From positions 1 through 53,642 of the forward strand of contig NZ_SMJZ01000029.1 in the NCBI RefSeq assembly GCF_004348345.1: a stretch of DNA of 53,642 bases. The letters are read 5' to 3'. Under the pieces are notes generated by a model. It saw only the letters and a list, made by a program, of their open reading frames with translations, was not told where the DNA came from and did no database searches. Both the position numbers and the translations under genes were made by a program. Of the stretch, positions 32,272-41,207 are shown piece by piece (within the stretch, counting starts at the first letter, position 1; each line of letters starts with the position of its first letter). This DNA comes from Nonomuraea longispora (GTDB lineage: Bacteria; Actinomycetota; Actinomycetes; Streptosporangiales; Streptosporangiaceae).

Positions 32272-32314
32272 GACCGTCCAACCTCCAGATCGGGAGCCGA
32301 CTTCCAAGAGAGCC

Positions 32315-32362
32315 TTGCCGCGCGGCATGCCGCGTGGCAAGAATGACTTTGCCACGCGGCAA
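32315..32362. promoter_or_regulatory. Three LacI-type operators
   Basis: TTGCCGCGCGGCAT (32315-32328), ATGCCGCGTGGCAA (32327-32340) and TTGCCACGCGGCAA (32349-32362) share the pattern wTGCCrCGyGGCAw. Each has the central CG typical of LacI-family sites. Centres are 12 and 22 bp apart. They lie in the 139-base gap between the divergent lacI and solute-binding-protein genes. Confidence 0.85.
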
Positions 32363-32410
32363 GATTGCTTCACAAGACTTTTGACCGCCGCGGGGTGGAA
32401 GGCAGGACCG

Positions 32411-33316
32411 ATGAGCGCGATGACTCGGCGAGGGTTCCTCGCCGCGGCGGGCACATGGAACATCGGCATGCCGGACCGGCTCGGCGAACAGGTCCATGAC
32501 CTGGCACAGGCGGCCGGGTTCGCCGGCGGCCAAGGACAGCTGTACAAAAGCGGCGAGTACGCCTTCCACGCCGACGAATATCTCAACGTGATCGAGTTCC
32601 TGGTCTCGCTGCGCCAGGACAAGGTGCTGGTGCCGGGGTCCAACTCGTGGGTCGACGACGTGGCGCGGGCCCGGTGGACCACGGGGCTGGCGGCGTACTA
32701 TTTCGACGGCCCGTGGTGCCCCGGAGTGGCGCTGCAGGACATGCCGGAGTTCGGGGAGAAGCTGGGCGTCGGGCCGATGCTGGTGCCCGACGCGGGCGCC
32801 GCCGTCGCCAGTTACCATCTGCCGCAGCCCGGAGACTACTGGTTGTCACCGGCGACCAAGCACGTCCAGGCGGCCAACACCCTGTTGAGCGACTACTTCG
32901 TCACCACCGGCTACTCCCGCCAGGTTGCCGAGACCATGTCGCAGCCCCCGCGCGACATCGACGTCGTCGAGCAGTCCAAGGCGCACCCCGCCTACAAGAA
33001 GCTCATCGGCTGGTTCCGGGAGAGCGTCCACCTCGCCCCCGACCCGGTCGCCGGCAACGCCGACGTCCAGCAGGTGCAGATCGCCTCCAAGCCGGTGCGC
33101 CCCACCCTCGGCGACATCGTGCAGGGCGCGCTCACCGGCGACGTCACCGACGTCCGCGCGGCGCTGACCAAGCTGTCCAGCGACACCGCCAAGGACCGTG
33201 ACCGCGCGATCGCGGAGGCCAGGAAGAAGGGCGCGAAGGTCGGCCCGGACGACTACGCCTTCCCCAACTGGAAGCCGGGCGAGGACTACACCAAGCCGAT
33301 GTACGACAAGCGCTGA
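32411..33316 (+). CDS. Truncated sugar ABC transporter solute-binding protein
   Basis: This is an extracellular binding protein of a carbohydrate ABC importer, 301 residues versus about 430 for the family. It starts with a twin-arginine signal (MTRRGFLAAAG) but passes directly into mid-protein sequence (TWNIGMPDRLGEQV). The lipobox, mature N-terminus and most of lobe 1 are missing. The rest is well preserved, including YYFDGPWCPGVALQDMPEF and the C-terminal WKPGEDYTKPMYDKR. The frame is kept across the apparent deletion. It probably cannot bind ligand normally. It is divergent from lacI with operators between. The matching permeases at 30794-31267 are also destroyed. Confidence 0.78.
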   Translation: MSAMTRRGFLAAAGTWNIGMPDRLGEQVHDLAQAAGFAGGQGQLYKSGEYAFHADEYLNVIEFLVSLRQDKVLVPGSNSWVDDVARARWTTGLAAYYFDGPWCPGVALQDMPEFGEKLGVGPMLVPDAGAAVASYHLPQPGDYWLSPATKHVQAANTLLSDYFVTTGYSRQVAETMSQPPRDIDVVEQSKAHPAYKKLIGWFRESVHLAPDPVAGNADVQQVQIASKPVRPTLGDIVQGALTGDVTDVRAALTKLSSDTAKDRDRAIAEARKKGAKVGPDDYAFPNWKPGEDYTKPMYDKR

Positions 33317-33333
33317 CGATGGAGAACCTTCCT

Positions 33334-34800
33334 GTGAAGCGACCGAACATCGTGCTGATCATGACCGACCAGCAACGCGCCGGCTGGACGGCCGCGAGCG
33401 GTTTCCCCCTGGACACCATGCCGTTCCTCGACGGGCTGATGGACACCGGCGTGCAGTTCGGGCGGGCCTACACCACCTCCCCGCTGTGCGTCCCTGCCCG
33501 GATCAGCCTGGTCACCGGGCGCTACCCGTCCGCCCACCGGGTCAGGCAGAACAGCGCCGCTCGGCACGTGCTGCGCGGCGACGACCTGGTGGACGTGCTG
33601 CGTGAGTCCGGCTACGCACTGCACCTGGCAGGCAAGACGCACTTCCACCGCAAGCCCGCCGACTTCGACACGTTCGCCGCGCCCTACTGGCACGAGCGCG
33701 GCCCTGCCGGCGCGGCAACGCCCGAGCAAGAAGCGTTCGAGAAGTGGCTCGTCTCGCTCGACCACTCGGTCGGCCGCGAACCGGCGCCCTTCCCGCTGGA
33801 GTGCCAGTTCCCGCACCGGATCGTCACCGACGCGATCAGCGCCGTCGACGGGACGCCCTCCGACCGGCCGTTCTTCACCTGGCTGTCGTTCCCGGAGCCG
33901 CACAACCCGTACCAGGTCCCCGAGCCGTACTTCAGCCTGTTCGGGGAGGACGAGGTGCCCGACCGGCTGGCCGGGCCCGAGGGCGCCGAGCGCAAGGGCG
34001 GCACGTACACCTGGCTGCGCCGCCTGATCGAGGAGAAACGGCCCGGCTACGACGCCGAGTGGCGGCGCTACCGCGCCAACTACTGCGGCATGCTCCGGCT
34101 CATCGACGACCAGCTGCGCCGGTTCTTCGCGCACCTGCGCGCAACCGGGCACGACGCGGACACGCTGGTGTTCTTCGTCGCCGACCACGGCGACTACACC
34201 GGCGACTACGGCCTGCAACGCAAGGGCGCAGGCATGCCCGAGAGCCTGATGCGCATCCCGTTCGCCGTGGCCGGCCCAGGCGTGCGGCCGATGGTCAACC
34301 GCACCGACTTCGTTTCGCTGGCCGACCTGTTCCCGACGATCTGCGACGCCATCAACGTCGAGATCCCGCCCGGTGTCCAGGGCCGCAGCCTGTGGCCCAT
34401 GCTCACCGGCGAGCCCTACCCGGCCGGGGAGTTCGCGACCGGCTACGGCGAGCGCGGGTTCGGCGGGCTGTCGTACGACGTCGACGAGCGGCCCTCGCTG
34501 CACTTCCCCTACGAGGGCCGCACCTTCGACGAGCTCAACACCGTCACGCAGTCGGGCACGACGGTCATGCTCCGGCGCGAGCAGTGGAAGCTGCTCCTGG
34601 ACGAGCGCGGGACCGGCGAGCTCTACGACCTGGACGCCGACCCCGCGGAGCTGGACAACCGCTACGACGATCCCGCGCTGGCCGCGATCCGCGCCGGCCT
34701 CACCACCGATCTCGCGCGCTGGATGATCCGCGTCAGGGACGACCTGCCCCAGGCGGTGTACACGCTCAAACGCGCCCCGCACAACTGGCACGACGCGTAG
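33334..34800 (+). CDS. Sulfatase (type I, formylglycine-dependent)
   Basis: This hydrolase removes sulfate esters, 488 residues from the GTG at 33334. The metal-binding N-terminus is NIVLIMTDQQR and the active-site signature is C52-V-P-A-R followed by SLVTGRYP, where Cys would be converted to formylglycine. VADHGDYTGDYGL supplies further metal ligands. I prefer GTG 33334 because GGAGAA lies seven bases upstream; an in-frame ATG at 33319 has no such site. No signal peptide is seen, so the substrate is probably an imported sulfated sugar. It follows the truncated solute-binding gene by 17 bases and ends 7 bases from the convergent PepSY gene. Confidence 0.92.
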   Translation: MKRPNIVLIMTDQQRAGWTAASGFPLDTMPFLDGLMDTGVQFGRAYTTSPLCVPARISLVTGRYPSAHRVRQNSAARHVLRGDDLVDVLRESGYALHLAGKTHFHRKPADFDTFAAPYWHERGPAGAATPEQEAFEKWLVSLDHSVGREPAPFPLECQFPHRIVTDAISAVDGTPSDRPFFTWLSFPEPHNPYQVPEPYFSLFGEDEVPDRLAGPEGAERKGGTYTWLRRLIEEKRPGYDAEWRRYRANYCGMLRLIDDQLRRFFAHLRATGHDADTLVFFVADHGDYTGDYGLQRKGAGMPESLMRIPFAVAGPGVRPMVNRTDFVSLADLFPTICDAINVEIPPGVQGRSLWPMLTGEPYPAGEFATGYGERGFGGLSYDVDERPSLHFPYEGRTFDELNTVTQSGTTVMLRREQWKLLLDERGTGELYDLDADPAELDNRYDDPALAAIRAGLTTDLARWMIRVRDDLPQAVYTLKRAPHNWHDA

Positions 34801-34807
34801 GCGGCGC

Positions 34808-36175
34808 TCATGTCCGGGCGCGTCTGCCGAGGAGGATGTCGATCACGAGGAACACCGCCAGGGAGATGCCCATCAGGGGCAGGAAGACGCAGACGCCCAC
34901 GGCGAGCAGGGCCGGCGGTGCCAGCGCCGCCCGGGGCACCTGCCGCCAGGCGCCGCGCGCGGGCGGCGCGGCCGGCCCGCCGGTGGGGCGGCGCCGCCAC
35001 CACATCCGGTACCCCAGCACGATCAGCGTGATGAGGCCGGCGGCCACCCCCATGAGCAGGAGCTGGTTGGCCAGGCCGAACAGCAGCCCCATGTGGGCGT
35101 CGATGCCCCAGGTGGCCAGCTTGGCGGCCGGCGAGTAGGAGGCGAAGGGCAGCCGCGCGGTCACCTGCCCGGTGGCCGGGTCGACGGCGATCTGGTCCAG
35201 GCGTACCGGCCACTGGTTGTCGATCTCCTTGACCACGTACGGGCCGCCCGTCTCCGCAGGCCAGGCGATCTCCAGCGGGCCGGACAGCCCTTCACTCCGC
35301 GCCGTCTGCGCGACCTGGTCCGCGCTGATCGCGGAGGCGGCCGCGGGCTGGTGATCGCCGGGGGCGTGCCCGGCGTGCCCACCTGACGCGGTGGAGATCT
35401 CCGGGGTCGTCCAGCCCAGGGCGGCACGCAGCTCGCCGACGTTCGCGCCCGCGTACGTCGACCAGGTCAGGCCGGTGGCGGACAGGAAGAACAGGCCCAG
35501 CACCACCCACAGGCCGACCGAGCCGTGCCAGGACAGCAGGCGTCGCGAGCCCGCGACGCCCCGCTCGGGCAGGACCAGCTGCCGCCGCCGGGTCCTGCGC
35601 CTGCCGGCCCACATCAGCAGGCCGCCGAGCGCCACAACCCAGAGCCAGCTCGCCGCCAGCTCGCTGTAGACCCGTCCCGGCTCGCCCAGGTGCAGGTGGC
35701 GGTGGAGGTTGGAGATCCAGGCGCGTACGGGCAGCGCGCCGGAGCTGCCGTAGCTCTCCAGCGTGCCGCGCACCTGGGCGGTGTGGGGGTCGACGAAGAC
35801 GGCCAGCCGGGTGCTCGGGGCCAGGCCGGGCACGTCGAGCAGGACCCTGGTGGTCGAGCCGGCTTCGGCGGCCGGCTGCACGGCGCTGACCTTGCCGTCG
35901 GGCCGTGCGGCGCGGGCCGCCTCGATCTGCTGCGCCAGGGGCAGCCGGGTCTGGGCGGCGGGCGCAGTCAGCTCGTACCGGTAGACGATCTTCTCGATCT
36001 GGACGGAGGCGGCGTAGAGGAAGCCGGTGGTCGCGGCGATCAGCAGGAAGGGCGCGACGAGCATACCGGCGTAGAAGTGCAGGCGCAGCACGAGAGGGCG
36101 CAGGGCCGCCCAGGTCGCGCCACGCTGCGCGGGCGGCTGCGTCGCCGGCGCGGACGACAGGTCGGAGGAGGTCAT
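34808..36175 (-). CDS. PepSY-associated membrane protein (iron/flavin-reductase-like)
   Basis: This is an integral membrane protein of the PepSY-TM family, 455 residues. A first membrane helix is in LRLHFYAGMLVAPFLLIAA. Two large external PepSY domains follow, separated by membrane helices (ASWLWVVALGGLLMWAG, GLWVVLGLFFLSATGL). Three more helices close the protein. Conserved His residues in NLHRHLHLG, LLSWHGSVG and WGIDAHMG may bind haem. Family members are often linked to ferric-siderophore or iron reduction. A His-rich loop (GGHAHGGH-like, GGHAGHAPGDHQ) lies before the second PepSY domain. A 193-residue membrane protein gene lies upstream on the same strand. Confidence 0.87.
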   Translation of the reverse strand: MTSSDLSSAPATQPPAQRGATWAALRPLVLRLHFYAGMLVAPFLLIAATTGFLYAASVQIEKIVYRYELTAPAAQTRLPLAQQIEAARAARPDGKVSAVQPAAEAGSTTRVLLDVPGLAPSTRLAVFVDPHTAQVRGTLESYGSSGALPVRAWISNLHRHLHLGEPGRVYSELAASWLWVVALGGLLMWAGRRRTRRRQLVLPERGVAGSRRLLSWHGSVGLWVVLGLFFLSATGLTWSTYAGANVGELRAALGWTTPEISTASGGHAGHAPGDHQPAAASAISADQVAQTARSEGLSGPLEIAWPAETGGPYVVKEIDNQWPVRLDQIAVDPATGQVTARLPFASYSPAAKLATWGIDAHMGLLFGLANQLLLMGVAAGLITLIVLGYRMWWRRRPTGGPAAPPARGAWRQVPRAALAPPALLAVGVCVFLPLMGISLAVFLVIDILLGRRART

Positions 36176-36319
36176 CAGGCGTTTCTCCGTTCGGCGGAGA
36201 CGCGCACATCCGCGGACGTGCCGCGTTCCGCGAGACAGTTCGGGCGCGTGGCCGCGCGGCCACGCGAGAAAGGGCCGCGGGACGGAACCACACGGCCTGA
36301 GGCCGGGCGAGCGCCCGGG

Positions 36320-36883
36320 TCAGAGAACGGAGAGAACGAGCGGCGGTCCGCGCCGGGACACCGCTGCCGTGAACGGTGCTCGTGGTGGCGCCGCGGGGCC
36401 GTCCCAGCCCGTGGTGCGGCCGGGACGAGAAATCTCGATCGGTGCGCCGGCCAGGGCGAGCAGCGTGGCCCAGAAACGGCCGACGGACGTGACGGCCAGC
36501 CGCAGCAGGGTCGCCAGGGCGGCCTCGCCCCGGGCAAGCCACCAGGCCGAGCCGAAGGCCGCCGCGGCGTGGACGGCCAGCATGCCCAGCCCGCCCCCGT
36601 GCGCGTGCCCGCCCACGGACGGCAGGTCAGGCAGGGTGGCACCGAACAGGTGATGCATGCCGTACTGGGCGGCGAAACAGGCCCCCAGCAGCACGCTCAC
36701 GCCGCGCCGGCGCCCGCCGAGCAGGTAGGCGCCCGCCCAGGCCGCCGCGAGGGCCACGCAAAGGCTGCCGAGGCGCACGACCGTGCCCCCGGCCAGCACG
36801 TGCAGTGCGGCCGACACCAGCACGCACACCGCCGCGAACGCGGAGGCGCGCAAGGCGCGCAGAAAAGGCCGGGCGACATGCAC
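36320..36883 (-). CDS. Hypothetical multi-span membrane protein
   Basis: With the GTG at 36883 the protein has 187 residues (193 from an upstream TTG at 36901). It has four or five alanine/leucine-rich membrane helices with short loops. A histidine-containing loop (MHHLFG, then GGHAHGGG) could bind metal. The C-terminal tail (about 35 residues) is polar and Pro/Arg-rich. It is the probable first gene of a pair with the PepSY protein, 144 bases downstream. Similar proteins occur next to copper- or iron-related genes, but I assign no function. Confidence 0.68.
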   Translation of the reverse strand: MHVARPFLRALRASAFAAVCVLVSAALHVLAGGTVVRLGSLCVALAAAWAGAYLLGGRRRGVSVLLGACFAAQYGMHHLFGATLPDLPSVGGHAHGGGLGMLAVHAAAAFGSAWWLARGEAALATLLRLAVTSVGRFWATLLALAGAPIEISRPGRTTGWDGPAAPPRAPFTAAVSRRGPPLVLSVL

Positions 36884-36954
36884 CCGGCCATGGTCCCACA
36901 ATGCCGGACGAACGCCTGCGGTTTACGCGGGTCCGTCCGGCACCGTGGCGCTGA

Positions 36955-37911
36955 TCAGTAGGCGCCCAGGACGTCCACCACGAACACCAGCGTGCTCTTC
37001 GCGGGGATGCCCTGCTGCTCCTGGTCGCCGTAACCGAGGTCCGGCGGGATGCTCATCACGACCCGGCTGCCGACCGGCACCCCGGCCAATCCCTGCTGCC
37101 ACCCCTTGATGACCTGGCCGAGCGGGAACTCGGCCGGCTGGCCGCGGTCCCAGCTGGAGTCGAACTTCTTGTCGGTGCCCCAGATCTTGCCCGTGTAGTG
37201 GACGGTGAGCGACTGGTTGGCCTTCACCTTCTCCCCGGTGCCCTTGATGACCGTCTTGACCTCGAGCTTCGCCGGCGGCTTGGCGTCGGTCTTCGTGGTC
37301 AGCGTGGGAGCCTTCTCACCACCGGGGTTGTCGACCTTGACGCCCTTGATGCTGTCGCCGGTCTCCTTGCCGTCGGCCACCTTGAGCGCCGGCGGCTGCT
37401 TGCCGACCACGTCGAACACGAACACCTTGGTGGGCTGGGCGGGCGCGGCCTGCTGCTGCTGGGGAGCGGCGTCGCCGGCCAGCACGGCCAGCAGCCGGCC
37501 GCCCTGCTTGACCTTGGTGAAGCCCTCCTGCAGGATCTTCGGCAACTGCTCGTTGACCGGGATGGCCTCGGGCGCCTTCGTGTCGTACGAGGAGCCCTGC
37601 ACGGCGTTGCCCTGGCCGTCCCAGTTGTAGACGGTCAGGTTGACGACCACCCGGTCGCCCGCCTTGATGGCGTCGCCGTCGCCGGGATGGATCACCTTGT
37701 ACGACGACGTGGTGGCGGGCGAGCCGGCCGGGAACGTCACCGTGGGCTTGGCGCCCACGTTCCCCGCGACCGACACCTTGGCCCCGTCGGCCGGCGCGGC
37801 ACTGGAGCTGGCGCTGGACTCGGCGCCGGAGTTCGCGCCGTCATCGGAGCCGCACGCGGCGGCGAAAAAGAGCAGAGGCACGGCGGCCGAAGCGGCCAGA
37901 GCGCGGCGCAT
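36955..37911 (-). CDS. FKBP-type peptidyl-prolyl isomerase lipoprotein
   Basis: This is an extracytoplasmic cis-trans prolyl isomerase, 318 residues. The signal peptide ends with the lipobox FAAAC (Cys20), so the protein is membrane-anchored outside the cell. A degenerate N-terminal FKBP-like domain (about 60-165) is followed by a canonical C-terminal domain (about 215-318). That domain contains FDSSWDRGQPAEFPLG, VIKGWQQGLAGVPVGSRVVM and IPPDLGYGD. It lies 92 bases after pafA on the same strand. A broken paralogue is at 24720-25410; in the ancestral arrangement the two were probably neighbours. Confidence 0.94.
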   Translation of the reverse strand: MRRALAASAAVPLLFFAAACGSDDGANSGAESSASSSAAPADGAKVSVAGNVGAKPTVTFPAGSPATTSSYKVIHPGDGDAIKAGDRVVVNLTVYNWDGQGNAVQGSSYDTKAPEAIPVNEQLPKILQEGFTKVKQGGRLLAVLAGDAAPQQQQAAPAQPTKVFVFDVVGKQPPALKVADGKETGDSIKGVKVDNPGGEKAPTLTTKTDAKPPAKLEVKTVIKGTGEKVKANQSLTVHYTGKIWGTDKKFDSSWDRGQPAEFPLGQVIKGWQQGLAGVPVGSRVVMSIPPDLGYGDQEQQGIPAKSTLVFVVDVLGAY

Positions 37912-38003
37912 GGATTTCCCTCGGAAAAGACGTCAGATTCGCGTCACACTACCCGACATTCAGGTAGGGCCGGGGTAAACGCGGCGCCACGCTCTGGCAC
38001 GGG

Positions 38004-39362
38004 CTACATGCCGGCGATGAGCTTGTCGACCCGCTCGTCCACGCTGCGGAACGGGTCCTTGCACAACACCGTGCGCTGCGCCTGGTCGTTGAGCTTGAGA
38101 TGCACCCAGTCGACGGTGAAGTCGCGCCGCTTCTCCTGAGCCTTGCGGATGAACTCACCGCGCAGCCGGGCCCGCGTCGTCTGCGGCGGCACCGACTTGG
38201 CCTCGAAGATCTTCAGGTCGGACGCCACCCGCTCCACCGAGCCGCGCTTCTGCAGCAGGTAGAACAGGCCGCGCTTGCGGTGCACGTCGTGGTAGGCGAG
38301 GTCGAGCTGCGCCACCCGCGGCGAGGACAGCGGCAGGTCGTACTTCTTGCGGTAGCGCTCGATCAGCTGGTATTTCGTCACCCAGTCGATCTCCCGCGAC
38401 ACCAGGTCGAGGTTGCCCGTGTCGACCGCGTGCAGGGTGCGCTCCCACAACTCCAGCACCCGGTGGGCGATGGCGTCGCCGCCGCGGCGATCGACGAAGT
38501 CCTTAGCCTTCGACAGGTATTCCTGCTGGATCTCCAGGCTGGAGGCCTCGCGCCCGTTGGCCAGGCGCACCCTGCGCCTGCCCGTCATGTCGTGAGAGAC
38601 CTCGCGGATCGCCCTGATCGGGTTCTCCAGCGACAGGTCACGCATGACCGTGCCCGACTCGATCATGCGCAGCACCAGGTCGGTGGCGCCGACCTTGAGC
38701 AACATCGTGGTCTCGCTCATGTTGGAGTCGCCCACGATGACGTGCAGCCGGCGGAACCGCTCGGCGTCGGCATGGGGTTCGTCGCGGGTGTTGATGATGG
38801 GCCTGGACCGGGTGGTGGCGCTCGAGACGCCCTCCCAGATGTGTTCGGCCCGCTGCGAGACGCAGTAGACGGCCCCGCGCGGCGTCTGCAGCACCTTGCC
38901 GGCCCCGCACACGATCTGCCGCGTCACCAGGAACGGGATCAGCACGTCGGCCAGCCGCCCGAACTCCCCGTGCCTGCCCACCAGATAGTTCTCGTGGCAG
39001 CCGTAGGAGTTGCCGGCCGAGTCGGTGTTGTTCTTGAACAGATAGATGTCACCGGCGATGCCCTCTTCGCGCAGCCGCTTCTCAGCGTCCACGAGCAGGC
39101 CCTCGAGTATGCGCTCGCCCGCCTTGTCGTGGGTGACGAGCTCGATGACGTTGTCACACTCAGGTGTTGCGTATTCAGGGTGGCTGCCCACGTCGAGGTA
39201 GAGACGTGCGCCGTTGCGGAGGAAGACGTTGCTCGATCGGCCCCAGGACACGACCCGCCGGAACAAGTAGCGCGCGACCTCGTCCGGCGACAGCCTGCGC
39301 TGTCCCCTGAACGTGCAGGTCACGCCGTACTCGTTCTCCAGCCCGAAGATGCGACGATCCAT
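38004..39362 (-). CDS. pafA: Pup-protein ligase PafA
   Basis: This enzyme joins the C-terminal Glu of Pup to lysines of target proteins using ATP, 452 residues from the ATG at 39362 (a GTG precedes it directly). The glutamine-synthetase-like core is clear: FGLENEYGV (Mg-binding Glu), [17 protein letters not shown] with the catalytic Asp, and [18 protein letters not shown]. The C-terminal domain includes [13 protein letters not shown]. It lacks the long Dop loop. A CATAGT eight bases upstream could be a -10 for a leaderless mRNA. The FKBP gene follows. Confidence 0.97.
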   Translation of the reverse strand: MDRRIFGLENEYGVTCTFRGQRRLSPDEVARYLFRRVVSWGRSSNVFLRNGARLYLDVGSHPEYATPECDNVIELVTHDKAGERILEGLLVDAEKRLREEGIAGDIYLFKNNTDSAGNSYGCHENYLVGRHGEFGRLADVLIPFLVTRQIVCGAGKVLQTPRGAVYCVSQRAEHIWEGVSSATTRSRPIINTRDEPHADAERFRRLHVIVGDSNMSETTMLLKVGATDLVLRMIESGTVMRDLSLENPIRAIREVSHDMTGRRRVRLANGREASSLEIQQEYLSKAKDFVDRRGGDAIAHRVLELWERTLHAVDTGNLDLVSREIDWVTKYQLIERYRKKYDLPLSSPRVAQLDLAYHDVHRKRGLFYLLQKRGSVERVASDLKIFEAKSVPPQTTRARLRGEFIRKAQEKRRDFTVDWVHLKLNDQAQRTVLCKDPFRSVDERVDKLIAGM

Positions 39363-39370
39363 CACCTCAC

Positions 39371-39376
39371 ACTATG
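39371..39376 (-). promoter_or_regulatory. Possible leaderless -10 element of pafA
   Basis: CATAGT on the - strand ends eight bases before the pafA ATG. The distance fits a leaderless transcript. No good -35 is visible. Confidence 0.35.
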
Positions 39377-39510
39377 CCCACGGATCGGCATGCGGGAGAG
39401 ATCTTCGCAGGTGTTTTCCCATGCCGGCCTCATCCGGTGCCCCGTTGACCGGGCGTTTACGGCGTTCGTCCCGCGCCCGCCCCCTCGGGGCGCGGATCAC
39501 GCGGCGCAGG

Positions 39511-40047
39511 TCAAGGGGTGTAGATCTCCTGCACCTTGACGATCCGCCCCTTGTGCACGGTGATCAGCGAAGGGTGCGGATTCGTGCCGTGCCGCTTGAT
39601 CAGCGCCGCCCTGGAACAGCTCTTCGCGCCGAGCCCCGTCTTCCTGCTGACCGTCAGGTTCGACATCGTGGCCTTGCACCCGTACGCCGACAGGAACACC
39701 ACGTTCTTCGCGACGGGCGAGGCGTAGGCACCCACGTGCCCCTCGCGCGGGGCGACGAAGTTCCCCGGGGTGTGGCTGCCCTTCGTCCACCTGATGGGCA
39801 CGTACTCCGCCGTGCCCCCGCGCACGCCGGTGATCCAGCCGCGCAGGATGCCGTTGCGGCGGGAGTGGATTCCCTTGGTGAAGTCATGCTTCGGGTCGGG
39901 CTGGAAGGTCGTGCCGAAGATCTTGGGCGCCTTGTACCTGGGATAGCCGGCCGCGTCGGCCGCTCCGCCGGAGGTCAGCACCACAGCCGCAGCCGCCCCG
40001 GCCGCGAGGATGCCGCGCAGGCAAGTGTTCATGCAACGTAAGATCAT
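39511..40047 (-). CDS. Secreted hypothetical protein
   Basis: This is a 178-residue exported protein of unknown function. The ATG at 40047 follows GGAGGA at seven bases. The signal peptide has a hydrophobic core LAAGAAAAVVLTSGGA and a probable cleavage after ADA. The mature part is basic, rich in Gly, Lys and Thr, and contains two cysteines (YGCKAT, GAKSCSR) that could form a disulfide. No catalytic motif is recognised. It lies between prcA and pafA but is not a known part of the proteasome system. Confidence 0.78.
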   Translation of the reverse strand: MILRCMNTCLRGILAAGAAAAVVLTSGGAADAAGYPRYKAPKIFGTTFQPDPKHDFTKGIHSRRNGILRGWITGVRGGTAEYVPIRWTKGSHTPGNFVAPREGHVGAYASPVAKNVVFLSAYGCKATMSNLTVSRKTGLGAKSCSRAALIKRHGTNPHPSLITVHKGRIVKVQEIYTP

Positions 40048-40397
40048 TGGTTGTCCTCCGGAGTTCGCCCAAGTCAGTGTGAAACACATCACACTGCTCT
40101 GTGCCGCCTCCATCGCGGGTTCCGGACGAGCGAGCGGCCTCTCGTGCAGGGAGCCCGGGCCCGGGTGAGGGCCGATCGCGTACGTGAGGCGCGGTCACTG
40201 GGCCCCCGACGCCGGTCACCGCCTTACGAAGCCGGACCGGTGGCACAGCATGTCACTGACGTCCCGCATCGGTCACCGGCAAAGGCCCTGGACGCAGCAC
40301 GCCGCCGAACCCACCGGCCCCCTCACCGCGACGTAACGGCCACAGGCCGCCCGGCAGCGGGGACCCCGTCGTGGTGGGGCCCCCGCGGTAACCGCCG
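40048..40397. other. Intergenic region between prcA and the secreted protein gene
   Basis: These 350 bases contain no convincing gene. GC-rich inverted repeats just beyond the prcA stop (for example GGGGACCCC and GGGGCCCCC around 40359-40384) may terminate prcBA transcription. The promoter of the secreted protein gene should lie in 40048-40120, where a more AT-rich stretch occurs. Confidence 0.45.
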
Positions 40398-41192
40398 CTA
40401 CAGCGGCGAGGAGCCGTCGTCCACGTCGCCGTCCGGACCCGTGGGCGGGGGTGTGTCCTTGCCCTCGCCGGCCGGAGGCGTGGGCTCGGAGGCGGGTGGG
40501 GTGGTCGTCTGGGCGAGCAGGCGCTCCAGCCGCGCCCCCGTCAGCCGGAGGAACTTACGGTGCTCGCGGTTGCGGTCGAGCACCGCCACCTCAAGCTGCG
40601 CCACCGGCGGGCGCTCGCCGCCCGGCTCGGTGAGCGCCGTCAGCGCCACCTCCAGCGCGTCGGCCAGCGACATCGACTCGCGGTAGTGTTCCTTCAGCCG
40701 CGACGACACCGCCTCGGCCTGGCCGCCCATGGCCGCGAAGCCGTGCTCGTCGAAGACCGACCCGTCGAACGTGAGCCGGTAGATGGCGTCGCCGTCCTTC
40801 GTCTCGCCCACCTCGGCGACGACGACCTCCACCTCGAGCGACTTGATCGACTCGGTGAAGATGCGGCCCAGGTTGGAGGCGTAGAGGTTGGCCAGGCCGC
40901 GCCCGGTCACGTCGGAGCGGTCGTAGGTGTAGCCGTTGATGTCGGCGTAGCGGATGCCGCCGAGCCGCAGCTCCTCGAACTCGTTGTAGCGTCCGACCGC
41001 GGCGAAGCCGATGCGGTCGTAGATCTCGCTGATCTTGTGCAGCGCCCGCGACGGGTTGGGCGCCACGAACAGGATGCCGTCGACGTACTGCAGCACGACG
41101 ACGGACCGGCCCCGCGCGATGCCCTTGCGCGCGTAGTCGGCCTTGTCCCGCATGATCTGCTCAGGGGACGCATATCCAAAAGGCATGGACAC
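40398..41192 (-). CDS. prcA: 20S proteasome alpha subunit PrcA
   Basis: This is the gate-forming alpha subunit of the proteasome, 264 residues. The N-terminus is [20 protein letters not shown], typical of PrcA, and the Ntn fold continues with [14 protein letters not shown]. The C-terminal tail (from about residue 235) is Pro/Thr/Asp-rich and probably disordered. Start GTG 41192, with an ATG two codons later, follows AAAGGA. It lies 15 bases after prcB and is co-transcribed with it. Confidence 0.97.
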   Translation of the reverse strand: MSMPFGYASPEQIMRDKADYARKGIARGRSVVVLQYVDGILFVAPNPSRALHKISEIYDRIGFAAVGRYNEFEELRLGGIRYADINGYTYDRSDVTGRGLANLYASNLGRIFTESIKSLEVEVVVAEVGETKDGDAIYRLTFDGSVFDEHGFAAMGGQAEAVSSRLKEHYRESMSLADALEVALTALTEPGGERPPVAQLEVAVLDRNREHRKFLRLTGARLERLLAQTTTPPASEPTPPAGEGKDTPPPTGPDGDVDDGSSPL

Positions 41193-41207
41193 GTGCGGTG
41201 GTCCTTT

